Source: Spongilla lacustris (Eukaryota; Porifera; Demospongiae; Spongillida; Spongillidae). Taken from it: a stretch of 64,000 bases of DNA. The translations under genes were made by a program, and so were the position numbers. Each line of letters begins with the position of its first letter. Positions within the stretch are counted from its first letter, which is position 1. The DNA lies in contig OX442416.1 in NCBI GenBank assembly GCA_949361645.1, positions 17,956,229-18,020,228 on the forward strand, in the 5' to 3' direction. Below, one piece after another: positions 51,577 through 62,065 of this stretch. The notes below the pieces were generated by a model. That model searched no databases. It saw nothing but the letters and a program-made list of their open reading frames with translations, and had not been told where the DNA came from.

Positions 51577-54500
51577 GGGACAGTTCACGACAAAATGAGC
51601 CTTCGTATATATATATAAAATGTTATAAAATACCTTTACGTTTAAATAGCTATAACTGCCCAACGGTAAGAGCTATTGACATCCTATCTTCAACACTTTA
51701 AACTATACCATTTCTCTATGCTAAAATACATTTTGGGATCTTTCACTTGCTCCATACCAGTATTGCAACGTCCGATACCCTTTCGGGTTCTAACCCGCCA
51801 TAACTTTCTGTAGGAGTAATGAAATCTCTTCAAATTCGGTTTATAGGTAGAGAGGTCCTTTACCTATCGATTTGTTCTGTTCGTTAATTTTTATGTATTC
51901 CGTTGGGGAGATACAGCCGTTCAAAGTAGGTACAGGTTTCCCGCTCGAATCGCGCCGTTGCACGGGCGTGAACCGCTTCCATTCACTCATGTACATGAAT
52001 ATTCAACTTCTCCCGTTTATTAACTTAGCCACACCTACAAAGCAGGATACGTAACAAACGGCGGTGAGTATTGGATCTCTCAGGTCATGCCTATTATAGT
52101 TGTTATTCGTTATCCTCTTTGTACATGTAGATAAAGATAAACGATATGGCGACGACTAACGACGAGCTCGTCGTTTATCATTCAGCGGACGAGTTCGAAT
52201 GGAACGATACTTTTGACGAGGATGAGGAAATCGAGAACGGTGGCGATGGTGAATATGGAAGTGATGATTTTGAAGGCATTGATAGCGATGTCTGTGAAGA
52301 TGGAATCAACGATGATGGTGAAAGCGACGGAGATGACAATGATGGTGAAAGTGATGATGAGGGCAGAGATTGTGATAGCGGAAGCGACGGTGATGCCACT
52401 GATGGTGATGGTGAAGATGACAGCGACGGCCCAGGTGATGTACCAGCTAGAATAGCACGTGGGCGATGTCGTCCTCGTCGCATGCTGAATGCCTACCTTA
52501 CTAGAGGAGGGTGCTGCAGAGACAGTTGCTTATTGAAGTACGGTGACTTGCCCAAAAGACGAGCACTCACACTATCCAGATTGGACAAGAAAACCAGAAA
52601 GGCTGTTATTTATGGAATGCTAGCTGTGATTCGGAACAAATGTGGTTCTCGAAATACATTCCAGTATCGCCTTGACTGGTCCAGTCCTGTCTGCAAGGAT
52701 GCTTTCTGTGCCATCATTGGCATTAGTTACTGTACATTGAAGCGCTGGCAGCAGCAGGTGTGCTCTGACTCTGATGTTGAGCCCCATCCCCATGGGAACT
52801 GTGGCAGGGCTCCTCGCCATGCCCTCTCTCGTTTGGACAAGACTATGGTAGTCAGATTTATAGAGAACTATGCTGGCATACATGCCCTCCCTGACCCTGG
52901 TCGATTGCAAGGGACAATCAGAGACTACGTTCTGGAGAGCGGCAAAACACTAAAGTCTGTGTACGTTGAGTATTGCAAAGCCATGGAGTCCCTATCAAAG
53001 ACCACACCAGCACCACAGCAACCTTGCCCTTACAGATTGACCACTCGGCTGAAGCGGCAGTACACCTTGCTCAACGTTCCTCCGGCTCCTCCAACACCTC
53101 CTGCTGCACGTGTGGTGAAGTACGTGTCATTTATTACACTCTGGCGCAGGTACTGCTCCAACATCAAGATCCAACCTGCACGCAGCGATCTGTGCGACAA
53201 GTGTGATCAGATGTTGGTCACTTTGAGGCACAGCCTTTCCGACGAGCAGCGCAAAACAATAAATGACAAATACAAACAACACCTCATTAAGGCCAAGGCA
53301 TTTCGTGATGCCTACAATGCCAATATTGAGGAGGCTGAGAAGGGATGGAAAGGGAAGAGACAGAAGGAGCGTGACCAGATTCTGGGTCACTTGGGATCCA
53401 GGGCCCTGATGGCTCCCTTCACTTCACAAGCCCTGCACCTGGACATGCAGATGCAGTACTCTTTTGACTACTGCCAGCAGGTGTCACTGCCCTATAGCTC
53501 ACAGCAAAGGGGCACGTTTTATTTCAGGACACCTCGCAAGGTCCAGGTGTTTGGCGTGTGTTGTGAGCCGCTGTGCCGCCAGGTGTTCTTCCTAATTGAT
53601 GAGGCTGAGCAGGCCGGCAAGGGTGCTGTGGTGGTGGTCAGCCTGGTGCATGCATTCTTCCACCTACATGGACTGGGAGAGAGGCGTGTAACACTTCAGG
53701 CCGACAACTGTGTGGGCCAGAACAAGAACACCACCATGATGTGGTACCTGGCCTGGCGGGTGATCACTGGACAACATGAGGCCATCCAGCTGAACTTCAT
53801 GCTACCTGGACACACAAAGTTTCGACCTGATTCCTACTTTGGCCTGTTCAAGAAGTACTACCGAAGACAGGATCATGTAGATGACATGGACGATCTAGCT
53901 GACTGTGTCCGGCAGTGTGGCCAGAACGTCACTTGTGTGCCACAACTGTACCAGGACTGGCAGTACCATGACTGGAATGCCTTCTTGGGCCAGTGGTTTG
54001 GTCCTCTGGTTGGCTTTGGTCGCTACCACACATTTGAGTTTGACCAAGGCCACCCTGGTGTCATGAAAATGAAGACCTTGCCATCGGACACAAACCCCAC
54101 CGAGATGAGCATGCTGAGGGCTGGAGTGGCCATAAAGGACATACAGGAGGCTTATCAGAGCCAAGTGATGCCACCTGTTATTAGCCCCAATGGATTGTCC
54201 CTGACGCGGTCACTGTACCTGTACGAGAAGGTGAGGGAATACGTTCGTGACCCCAAGAAGAGGGACAGGGTATGTCCAAAGCCTACTCCAGCCACTGCTA
54301 TCAACTCTTCAGAAACACCTGGAAATGTTCCAGACAGTGGCCAACCAGGTCCTTCTAATGCCATTCCTGACCCACCTACAGTTGAGGGTAATGAGTCTGC
54401 AGATGAGACTCACAGTGAAATGCAAGACAAAGGCAATAGCTGTGTTTCTGGCAGGAGGAAACGCAGACCCAGGTCTGAACTAATCCTTGCCTACCAATGC

Positions 54501-56300
54501 ACTGTATGTGGCAATAAGTATGGCAGTAGCCAGGCCCTGTACCTGCACAAAAAGAACACTCATAAGCAGCCTGCTGTTCCAGGTGATGAACACGGTGATG
54601 TCGCTAAGGCAGACAATGCCAGTGTTGACGAAGGAAGCCAGGGTCCACCCTGCAAGCGCAGGCGTAGGAAAAAATCTGAAATTGACAGGCCATTTTCCTG
54701 TTCTGTGTGTGGCAATAAGTACGGCAGCTCATCCGCACTGTATACTCACAAGAAGAGCGACCATGGCTCATGAACCATATTGTGAGAAGCATTTCATGGT
54801 ATTATTACCATTTCAATTTCATCTGTAGAAGTGAGGCCATCGTGAAAGGCTATGTAACAGTTGCATAGGAAGATGATTGTTTGGCTTTGATATGTGACAA
54901 AGGTGGATGTGGAAGCCCGGCTTGTTGAAGTAAATTTCCTTCACCCAAAGCTACATTTACCTGGCAAGTCCTACAATTACCCAAAGAACCCGGACATCAA
55001 TGGAGGTCTTACCAGCATTAAGAGCACTTAAAGCTAGAGAAGCTCTCAGGTTGTGAGTTACCTTAGCAATTTAGTTGCCTGAATAGACACAGAACATGAT
55101 GCATGCACCTCTGCTAATTTAAGTTAGTTGTTGCTCAGATTACTAGAGAGATGTTTGGTGCATCCATGAAGAAGTCGATTGTTGCTCAGATATACATGTA
55201 CATGTAGCTCTGGTGCACTCGTGAAGAAAAGTCGGTTGTTGCTTGATAACTCTGGTGCACCCGTGAAGTTAAAAGTCGATTGTTGCTCAGATATACATGT
55301 ACATGTAGCTCTGGTGCACTCGTGAAGAAAAGTCGGTTGTTGCTTGATAACTCTGGTGCACCCGTGAAGTTAAAAGTCGATTGTTGCTCAGATATACATG
55401 TACATGTAGCTCTGGTGCACTCGTGAAGAAAAGTCGGTTGTTGCTCAGATAATCTATGTACAGTGCAACTGTGTATCGTGTTGAATCAAAAGTTCTTTTA
55501 AGAACTCGTTTGTCAGCTTGTCCTCACAATCTATTGAGGTAACATTCTGACAAACGTTACATTTACACAAGAAGTTACACCTTAGCGAATCTTGATTATC
55601 ATAACAAAGAAGTGATCACATGGGTACAAGCACATGAACATGTAAATGTTTTGAAAGAGTTCTAGTACGCATATTAATGGTAAAAGAATGGTCCTTGTCC
55701 TGCCCAAGTGTCTGGCATAGGTCCAGCTGTCCATGGTAACGCTGCCTGGGACCATGACTGTGATGGTGACTGGAGCTGAATCCTTGGTGGAAGCAGCTAC
55801 TGGTGGCCTCACCATTACAGGCAGTGGCTCTGGCTAATAGGAATGATGCAAGTGTGAGTATGAGGAATGGATGATGAGCATGGTGAGGAAAAACATGAAG
55901 ATGGATGTGTTGAATGACTTGAACGTGTTTGCCGAGTACAGTGACGTGGTGAAGAACATCTTGGATGACTTAAGTGGCGTGGTGATCCAGGTGAATAGTA
56001 CGGCAGCTCATCCGCACTGTATACTCACAAGAAAAGAGACCATGGTTCATGAACCATATTGTGAGATGCATGTAGTTGAATGCCAAAGGAGGTATGGTAT
56101 CTTGCACATCCCAATGACAATGTGTTTGGTGCATGTGCTGGAGGGTTGGTGCACCCCATGCCATAGAAGGTGTGGTGTCTTGCACATCCCGATGACACTG
56201 TGTTTGGCGCATGTGATGGAGGGTTAGTGCACCCCATGCCATAGAAGGTGTGGTGTCTTGCACATCCCAATGACAGTGTGTTTGGTGCATGTGCTGGAGG
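51577..56300 (+). mobile_element. second giant transposon (copy B), truncated by assembly gap
   Basis: Starts with the same GGGACAGTTCACGACAAAAT, 16 bp of (AT)8 after the end of copy A. It matches 36933-41666 nearly base for base up to the N gap, with few substitutions and a short deletion near 55792. Its right end is not in the assembled sequence. Confidence 0.9.
52146..54773 (+). CDS. transposase-like protein, copy B
   Basis: 875 residues, intact, with the same architecture as the gene at 37502: acidic N-terminus, DNCVGQNKN core and two C2H2 fingers. Reading the two side by side, I see four residue differences: Ser to Phe near residue 41, Asn to Asp in LCNKCDQ, Glu to Gly in TPENVP, and Thr to Lys in the linker between the fingers. 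The near identity with both frames open suggests recent duplication or transposition of an active element. Confidence 0.8.
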   Translation: MATTNDELVVYHSADEFEWNDTFDEDEEIENGGDGEYGSDDFEGIDSDVCEDGINDDGESDGDDNDGESDDEGRDCDSGSDGDATDGDGEDDSDGPGDVPARIARGRCRPRRMLNAYLTRGGCCRDSCLLKYGDLPKRRALTLSRLDKKTRKAVIYGMLAVIRNKCGSRNTFQYRLDWSSPVCKDAFCAIIGISYCTLKRWQQQVCSDSDVEPHPHGNCGRAPRHALSRLDKTMVVRFIENYAGIHALPDPGRLQGTIRDYVLESGKTLKSVYVEYCKAMESLSKTTPAPQQPCPYRLTTRLKRQYTLLNVPPAPPTPPAARVVKYVSFITLWRRYCSNIKIQPARSDLCDKCDQMLVTLRHSLSDEQRKTINDKYKQHLIKAKAFRDAYNANIEEAEKGWKGKRQKERDQILGHLGSRALMAPFTSQALHLDMQMQYSFDYCQQVSLPYSSQQRGTFYFRTPRKVQVFGVCCEPLCRQVFFLIDEAEQAGKGAVVVVSLVHAFFHLHGLGERRVTLQADNCVGQNKNTTMMWYLAWRVITGQHEAIQLNFMLPGHTKFRPDSYFGLFKKYYRRQDHVDDMDDLADCVRQCGQNVTCVPQLYQDWQYHDWNAFLGQWFGPLVGFGRYHTFEFDQGHPGVMKMKTLPSDTNPTEMSMLRAGVAIKDIQEAYQSQVMPPVISPNGLSLTRSLYLYEKVREYVRDPKKRDRVCPKPTPATAINSSETPGNVPDSGQPGPSNAIPDPPTVEGNESADETHSEMQDKGNSCVSGRRKRRPRSELILAYQCTVCGNKYGSSQALYLHKKNTHKQPAVPGDEHGDVAKADNASVDEGSQGPPCKRRRRKKSEIDRPFSCSVCGNKYGSSSALYTHKKSDHGS

Positions 56301-56500
56301 NNNNNNNNNNNNNNNNNNNNNNNNNNNNNNNNNNNNNNNNNNNNNNNNNNNNNNNNNNNNNNNNNNNNNNNNNNNNNNNNNNNNNNNNNNNNNNNNNNNN
56401 NNNNNNNNNNNNNNNNNNNNNNNNNNNNNNNNNNNNNNNNNNNNNNNNNNNNNNNNNNNNNNNNNNNNNNNNNNNNNNNNNNNNNNNNNNNNNNNNNNNN
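56301..56500. other. assembly gap (200 N)
   Basis: Exactly 200 N, most likely a scaffolding gap of unknown true size. It should contain at least the remainder of giant copy B and the missing 3' exons of V-ATPase subunit a and GGPS1. Confidence 0.95.
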
Positions 56501-57880
56501 CCCCTAAGTGTATATGACCACACCCCTAAGTGTATATGACCATACCTCTAAGTGTATATGACCACACCCCTAAGTGTATATGACCACACCCCTAAGTGTA
56601 TATGACCACACCTCTAAGTGTATATGTATATAACCATACCCCTAAGTGTATATGACCATACCTCTAAGTGTATATGACCACACCCCTAAGTGTATATGAC
56701 CACACCTCTAAGTGTATATGTATATAACCATACCCCTAAGTGTATATGACCATACCTCTAAGTGTATATGACCATACCCCTAAGTGTATATGACCACACC
56801 TCTAAGTGTATATGTATATAACCATACCCCTAAGTGTATATGACCATACCTCTAAGTGTATATAACCATACCCCTAAGTGTATATGACCATACCTCTAAG
56901 TGTATATAACCATACCCCTAAGTGTATATGACCACACCTCTAAGTGTATATGACCATACCTCTAAGTGTATATAACCATACCCCTAAGTGTATATGACCA
57001 TACCTCTAAGTGTATATGACCACACCCCTAAGTGTATATGACCACACCTCTAAGTGTATATGACCACACCCCTAAGTGCATATGACCACACCCCTAAGTG
57101 TATATGACCATACCTCTAAGTGTATATGACCACACCCCTAAGTGTATATGACCACACCTCTAAGTGTATATGACCACACCTCTAAGTGTATATGACCATA
57201 CCTCTAAGTGTATATGACCATACCTCTAAGTGTATATGACCACACCCCTAAGTGTATATGACCACACCTCTAAGTGTATATGACCACACCCCTAAGTGTA
57301 TATGACCACACCTCTAAGTGCATATGACCACACCCCTAAGTGTATATGACCATACCTCTACGTGTATATGACCATACCCCTAAGTGTATATGACCACACC
57401 CCTAAGTGTATATGACCACACCTCTAAGTGTATATGACCACACCCTTAAGTGTATATGACCACACCCCTAAGTGCATATGACCACACCCCTAAGTGTATG
57501 ACCACACCTCTACATGTATATGACCATACCCCTAAGTGTATATGACCACACCCCTAAGTGTATATGACCACACCTCTAAGTGTATATGACCACACCCTTA
57601 AGTGTATATGACCACACCCCTAAGTGCATATGACCACACCCCTAAGTGTATATGACCATACCTCTAAGTGTATATGACCACACCCCTAAGTGTATATGAC
57701 CACACCTCTAAGTGTATATGACCACACCTCTAAGTGCATATGACCACACCCCTAAGTGTATATGACCACACCTCTAAGTGTATATGACCACACCTCTAAG
57801 TGTATATGACCACACCCCTAAGTGTATATGACCATACCTTAAAGTGTATATGACCACACCCCTAAGTGCATAGGACCATA
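56501..57880. repeat. 22-bp minisatellite in GGPS1 intron 8
   Basis: The unit ACCACACCCCTAAGTGTATA plus TG repeats about 60 times, with ACCATACCTC variants. It begins at the gap edge and ends at the donor of GGPS1 exon 8. Confidence 0.97.
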
Positions 57881-57881
57881 C

Positions 57882-60235
57882 CTCTTTAGAGCACAGATTG
57901 GCGTAGTCGTCACGTATCTGGAAGTATAGACCCAGGGCATCAGTAAGAGGAGCAAAGTCCCTATGTGCAAGGGTACAAAGGTGAATATCCCTTCTTCTCC
58001 CCCCTCCCAGGTCCCTCCCCCTCCTTCCCTATCTCCCCTATCTCCTCTGCTCCCTCCTACCTCCACCTCCTCTCTTACATTTTGTTATCACTGAACAGCT
58101 GCATCAGCTCCACAGCCAACATGAAAAGCCCTCCGGTTTCTATGGCGGCAGACAATATTATCTTCACACCTCCTCCTACTTCCCTCATTGGTTACCCTGT
58201 TTCTCCACAAGCACACACACACACACACACACACAAGCATGGCGGAAAACACTCACAAACCACATCAGTCTCCTCTGCCCACCACACTCCCAATTGATGC
58301 CCACCACTCACTCTGTTTGACCATCACAATGTACTCTTCCTCAGTGGGGCAGACCACAGAGTCCCTCCAGTAGATGTCCTTGCCCTGACCCCTGTGAAGC
58401 TCCAACAGCTGGTCTGGGTGTGAGGAGGACCGATGTGACACTACATAGTGATGTGTGCTATGGTGCCAGGGTGATGTGTGCTATGGTGCCAGGGTGATGT
58501 GTGCTATGGTGCCAGGGTGATGTGTGCTAATAAGCTATGGTGCCTGGGTGATGTGTGCTGTGGTGCCTGGGTGATGTGTGCTATGGTGGCAGGGTGATGT
58601 GTGCTATGGTGCCAGGGTGATGTGTGCTATGGTGCCAGGCTATTACCAGGGTGATGTGTGCTATGGTGCCTGGGTGATGTGTGCTGTGGTGCCTAGGTGA
58701 TGTGTGCTATGGTGCCAGGGTGATGTGTGCTGTGATGCCAGGGTGATGTGTGCTGTGATGCCAGGGTGATGTGTGCTATGGTGCCAGGGTGATGTGTGCT
58801 ATGGTGCCAGGCTATTACCAGGGTGATGTGTGCTATGGTGCCAGGGTGATGTGTGCTATGGTGCCAGGCTATTACCAGGGTGATGTGTGCTATGGTGCCA
58901 GGGTGATGTGTGCTATGGTGCCAGGCTATTACCAGGGTGATGTGTGCTATGGTGCCAGGCTATTACCAGGGTGATGTGTGCTATGGTGCCAGGCTATTAC
59001 CAGGGTGATGTGTGCTATGGTGCCAGGGTGATGTGTGCTGTGATGCCAGGGTGATGTGTGCTATGGTGCCAGGGCGATGTGTGCTGTGATGCCAGGGTGA
59101 TGTGTGCTATGGTGCCAGGGTGATGTGTGCTATGGTGCCTGGGTGATGTGTGCTATGGTGCCAGGGTGATGTGTGCTGTGATGCCAGGGTGATGTGTGCT
59201 ATGGTGCCAGGGTGATGTGTGCTGTGATGCCAGGGTGATGTGTGCTATGGTGCCTGGGTGATGTGTGCTATGGTGCCAGGGTGATGTGTGCTATGGTGCC
59301 AGGCTATTACCAGGGTGATGTGTGCTATGGTGCCAGGCTATTACCAGGGTGATGTGTGCTATGGTGCCAGGCTATTACCAGGGTGATGTGTGCTATGGTG
59401 CCAGGCTATTACCAGGGTGATGTGTGCTATGGTGCCAGGCTATTACCAGGGTGATGTGTGCTATGGTGCCAGGGTGATGTGTGCTGTGATGCCAGGGTGA
59501 TGTGTGCTATGGTGCCAGGGTGATGTGTGCTATGGTGCCTGGGTGATGTGTGCTATGGTGCCAGGGTGATGTGTGCTGTGATGCCAGGGTGATGTGTGCT
59601 ATGGTGCCAGGGTGATGTGTGCTGTGATGCCAGGGTGATGTGTGCTATGGTGCCAGGGTGATGTGTGCTATGGTGCCAGGGTGATGTGTGCTATGGTGCC
59701 AGGGCGATGTGTGCTGTGATGCCAGGGTGATGTGTGCTATGGTGCCTGGGTGATGTGTGCTATGGTGCCAGGGTGATGTGTGCTATGTTACTCACGGGTG
59801 TAGATGTGGACAGCTTTGGGATGGCCGAGAGCCAAGGTCTTCTCCAAGGCAACAAAGTACATGTAATTGCCGGAGTTGATTGTGCCAGGGATGCCAAATA
59901 TACTGTGTGTAACTAAGGAGGGGAGGAGGGGAGGAAGGAAGGGTGGATTTCAATGAGGAGAGAGGCGAAATTATGAGAGGAGGGAGGGTGGAGAGAAAGG
60001 AGAGGAATAGAGCCAATGAGAAGAGGAGTTGCATGAGTGTAAAGGATTGAGGTATGTGTGTGTGTGTGTATGTGTGTGTATGTGCATGGGTGTGTGTGGT
60101 GTGGCTCACCCGGTATTCCTCTCCTTAGTTTGGAGTTATCCTCAATGTCATCGATCCTGACAAATATCCATATGTTAAAAAGATTAACCCTGGCCTCGCC
60201 CCCCCCCCCCCCCCCCCCCAACATACAAATATGCC

Positions 60236-60286
<51 letters not shown>

Positions 60287-60683
60287 ACACACACCACACA
60301 CACGCATATCTACATGTCCACATTCGGCATACATTAAGCTAGCATTGTGCAGCATCTGCGTAATCAGTTGCACGTCAGCCTTCTTCTCTTCGGGTATCTT
60401 CAGCCATGCGTTGTAAGCCTACAGCAGCGCAAACGGGTAGCGGAGCGTGCCACAAACGCAACGAAACGTAAAGTATTGAAAGAGCTGGGGACAGTTGCTA
60501 CTCGCTTTCTGACGAACCTCGATGAGTTTAACTCTCACTTCTTTCCCTTTAACTTGGCAGATGTACACAAATGGCTCGCGAAGTATCTAAAGGTGTTTTA
60601 AAGAAGAGCACACGTATATAAGCAACCTGAGTCTGACGTATCTTTGTAAAAACAACAACCTCTTCGTACGATCTGGAGGCCAT
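57882..60683 (-). CDS. GGPS1: geranylgeranyl diphosphate synthase, exons 1-8 (3' end missing)
   Basis: Minus-strand exons 60683-60660, 60586-60518, 60418-60333, 60156-60110, 59912-59796, 58413-58312, 58139-58079 and 57960-57882 join in phase, giving 195 residues of a family with about 300. Conserved blocks in order are [37 protein letters not shown] with the first Asp-rich motif [54 protein letters not shown] and [18 protein letters not shown] with the second Asp-rich motif DDYAN. The enzyme condenses farnesyl and isopentenyl diphosphate to GGPP for protein prenylation. Exon 1 has an alternative donor at 60626, and GAAGAG/GTTGTT is preferred because it gives YEEILREPF. The C-terminal exons must lie beyond the minisatellite, in or across the gap. 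Confidence 0.93.
58440..59790. repeat. 23-bp minisatellite in GGPS1 intron 5
   Basis: The unit CTATGGTGCCAGGGTGATGT plus GTG repeats over 1.35 kb, with longer variant units containing AGGCTATTACCAGG. It fills almost the whole intron between exons 5 and 6. Confidence 0.97.
60238..60303. repeat. (CA)n microsatellite in GGPS1 intron 3
   Basis: CA dinucleotides close to a poly-C run at 60199-60219. Confidence 0.95.
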
Positions 60684-60767
60684 TATTTCATATCCAGAAC
60701 GTAAACAATCTTCGCCATGCGCATGCGCCCATCCTTTCTTTTTTTATTGTCCACGTGAACGAGTTAG
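60684..60767. promoter_or_regulatory. divergent promoter of GGPS1 and RPL23
   Basis: Only 84 bp separate the two start codons. TGCGCATGCGC at 60718-60728 is an NRF-1-type site. A pyrimidine-rich stretch CCTTTCTTTTTTT at 60733-60745, before RPL23, is the kind of start region used by ribosomal protein genes (TOP-like). Confidence 0.7.
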
Positions 60768-61426
60768 ATGGCAGCCGGTAAGTGCGTTAACTTTAATCAG
60801 TGTTGAAGGGATGAGGGCCTGCCGCTCGCGTTTCCCGCAGCAACAAAGGCCGCAGTCGGTGCCAAGTTTCGTGTTTCTCTGGGTCTGCCCGTGGGTGCAG
60901 TGATTAATTGCGCGGACAACACCGGGGCGAAGAACCTGTTTGTCATTTCGGTTAAAGGAATCAAGGGTCGCCTCAACCGACTGCCAGCAGCAGGGGTCGG
61001 TGACCTCATCCTTGCCAGTGTTAAGAAAGGAAAGCCCGAATTGAGAAAGAAAGGTACGCGAGGTGGTGCGGTAATCAAACATGGTGGGCACGATTTGGAA
61101 TTTCAGTTCACATGGCCGTGATCATTCGGCAAAGAAAGTCTTTCAGACGTCAAGATGGAGTTACTCTATATTTTGAAGGTAACGTGCTAGTATGTAGATT
61201 GTGTTTGTTTTTAATGAAATGGTATGGGCTTATGTAGACAACGCAGGAGTAATCGTCAACAACAAGGGAGAGATGAAAGGTATCGTTTGCGCCGGGTATT
61301 GGAGTGTGCCTTTGTTATCTATGCCGCCCTTCCTGTCCCACAGGGTCTACCGTCACGGGACCCGTTGCCAAGGAGTGCGCCGACCTGTGGCCGAGAGTGG
61401 CCAGCAACGCAGGCAGCATTTTTTGA
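60768..61426 (+). CDS. RPL23: 60S ribosomal protein L23 (uL14), complete
   Basis: Exons 60768-60777, 60841-61053, 61107-61178, 61238-61279 and 61344-61426 join in phase, giving 139 residues (the family has about 140). The sequence reads [20 protein letters not shown], then [76 protein letters not shown] and [20 protein letters not shown]. It is an almost invariant large-subunit protein at the subunit interface. Introns are 63, 53, 59 and 64 bp, all GT/AG. The first exon carries only ten coding bases, which is usual for ribosomal protein genes. VHMAVIIRQ replaces the common VHPAVVIRQ, an unremarkable change. The divergent partner is GGPS1. Confidence 0.97.
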
Positions 61427-62065
61427 TATTGTGTTTGTACTACCCACTCTTGAATTTAATGGCTCTGTCCGTTATGAAAGCTATGGCCTTTATTGTTTCC
61501 ACCATTGGATTGTTCGATACGTTTGACTTGGCTGGTCTCGTACCCAGACCCTGAACCCACAGGGAGGTTGTGTAATCAAGTACCTCTGTATATCGAGAGA
61601 TATCTCTGGTTGGCCTAAGCTTACTGGTAAAATTAAAAGTGGTAGCTGTCAGTAGTATCGTCCCCAGTCGGATGTGCATTCGCGCACGAGGCAACGACTG
61701 TATTTAAAAAAGTTGTCCCCCCAACCTTTTATTCAATGACAATATTTGCCCCCCAGACTCATAAATGCCCCCCTGGACAAGCTTCTATTTTATTCAACCT
61801 CCCCTGGACATGCTTGTCATCCCCCCCCCCTGGGTCCCTGGACAAACTTCTGTTATACCTTCTAGCCCCCCGGGACAGGCATTTAAATGACCACCTCCCG
61901 GGACATATTCCCAATACCCCCCTGGACACCTCATCCATAGGGGTGTACGGTTAAATATTGGAATAGCCCACAAATTAAACCCCCTTTAAATAGTTACGTT
62001 ATGTAACCGTAGCACAGGGGGCTGGGGTCGAGGCAAAAGAGACGGGCTCGGAAGGCGGGAAACAA
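61427..62065. other. RPL23-PRIM1 spacer with degenerate C-rich repeats
   Basis: Contains GTCTCGTACCCAGACC (61535-61550) and, at 61715-61940, several imperfect units of the type CCCCCCTGGACAAGCTTCT. No gene is seen. Proximal PRIM1 promoter sequence is probably in the last 100 bp. Confidence 0.6.

Noticed and set aside
56501..57880. Regularly spaced short repeats resembling a CRISPR array
   Set aside because: Uninterrupted 22-bp tandem units without unique spacers, in an intron of an animal gene.
60347..60601. Plus-strand frame ending [17 protein letters not shown]
   Set aside because: Antisense to GGPS1 exons 2 and 3, which have clear family homology.
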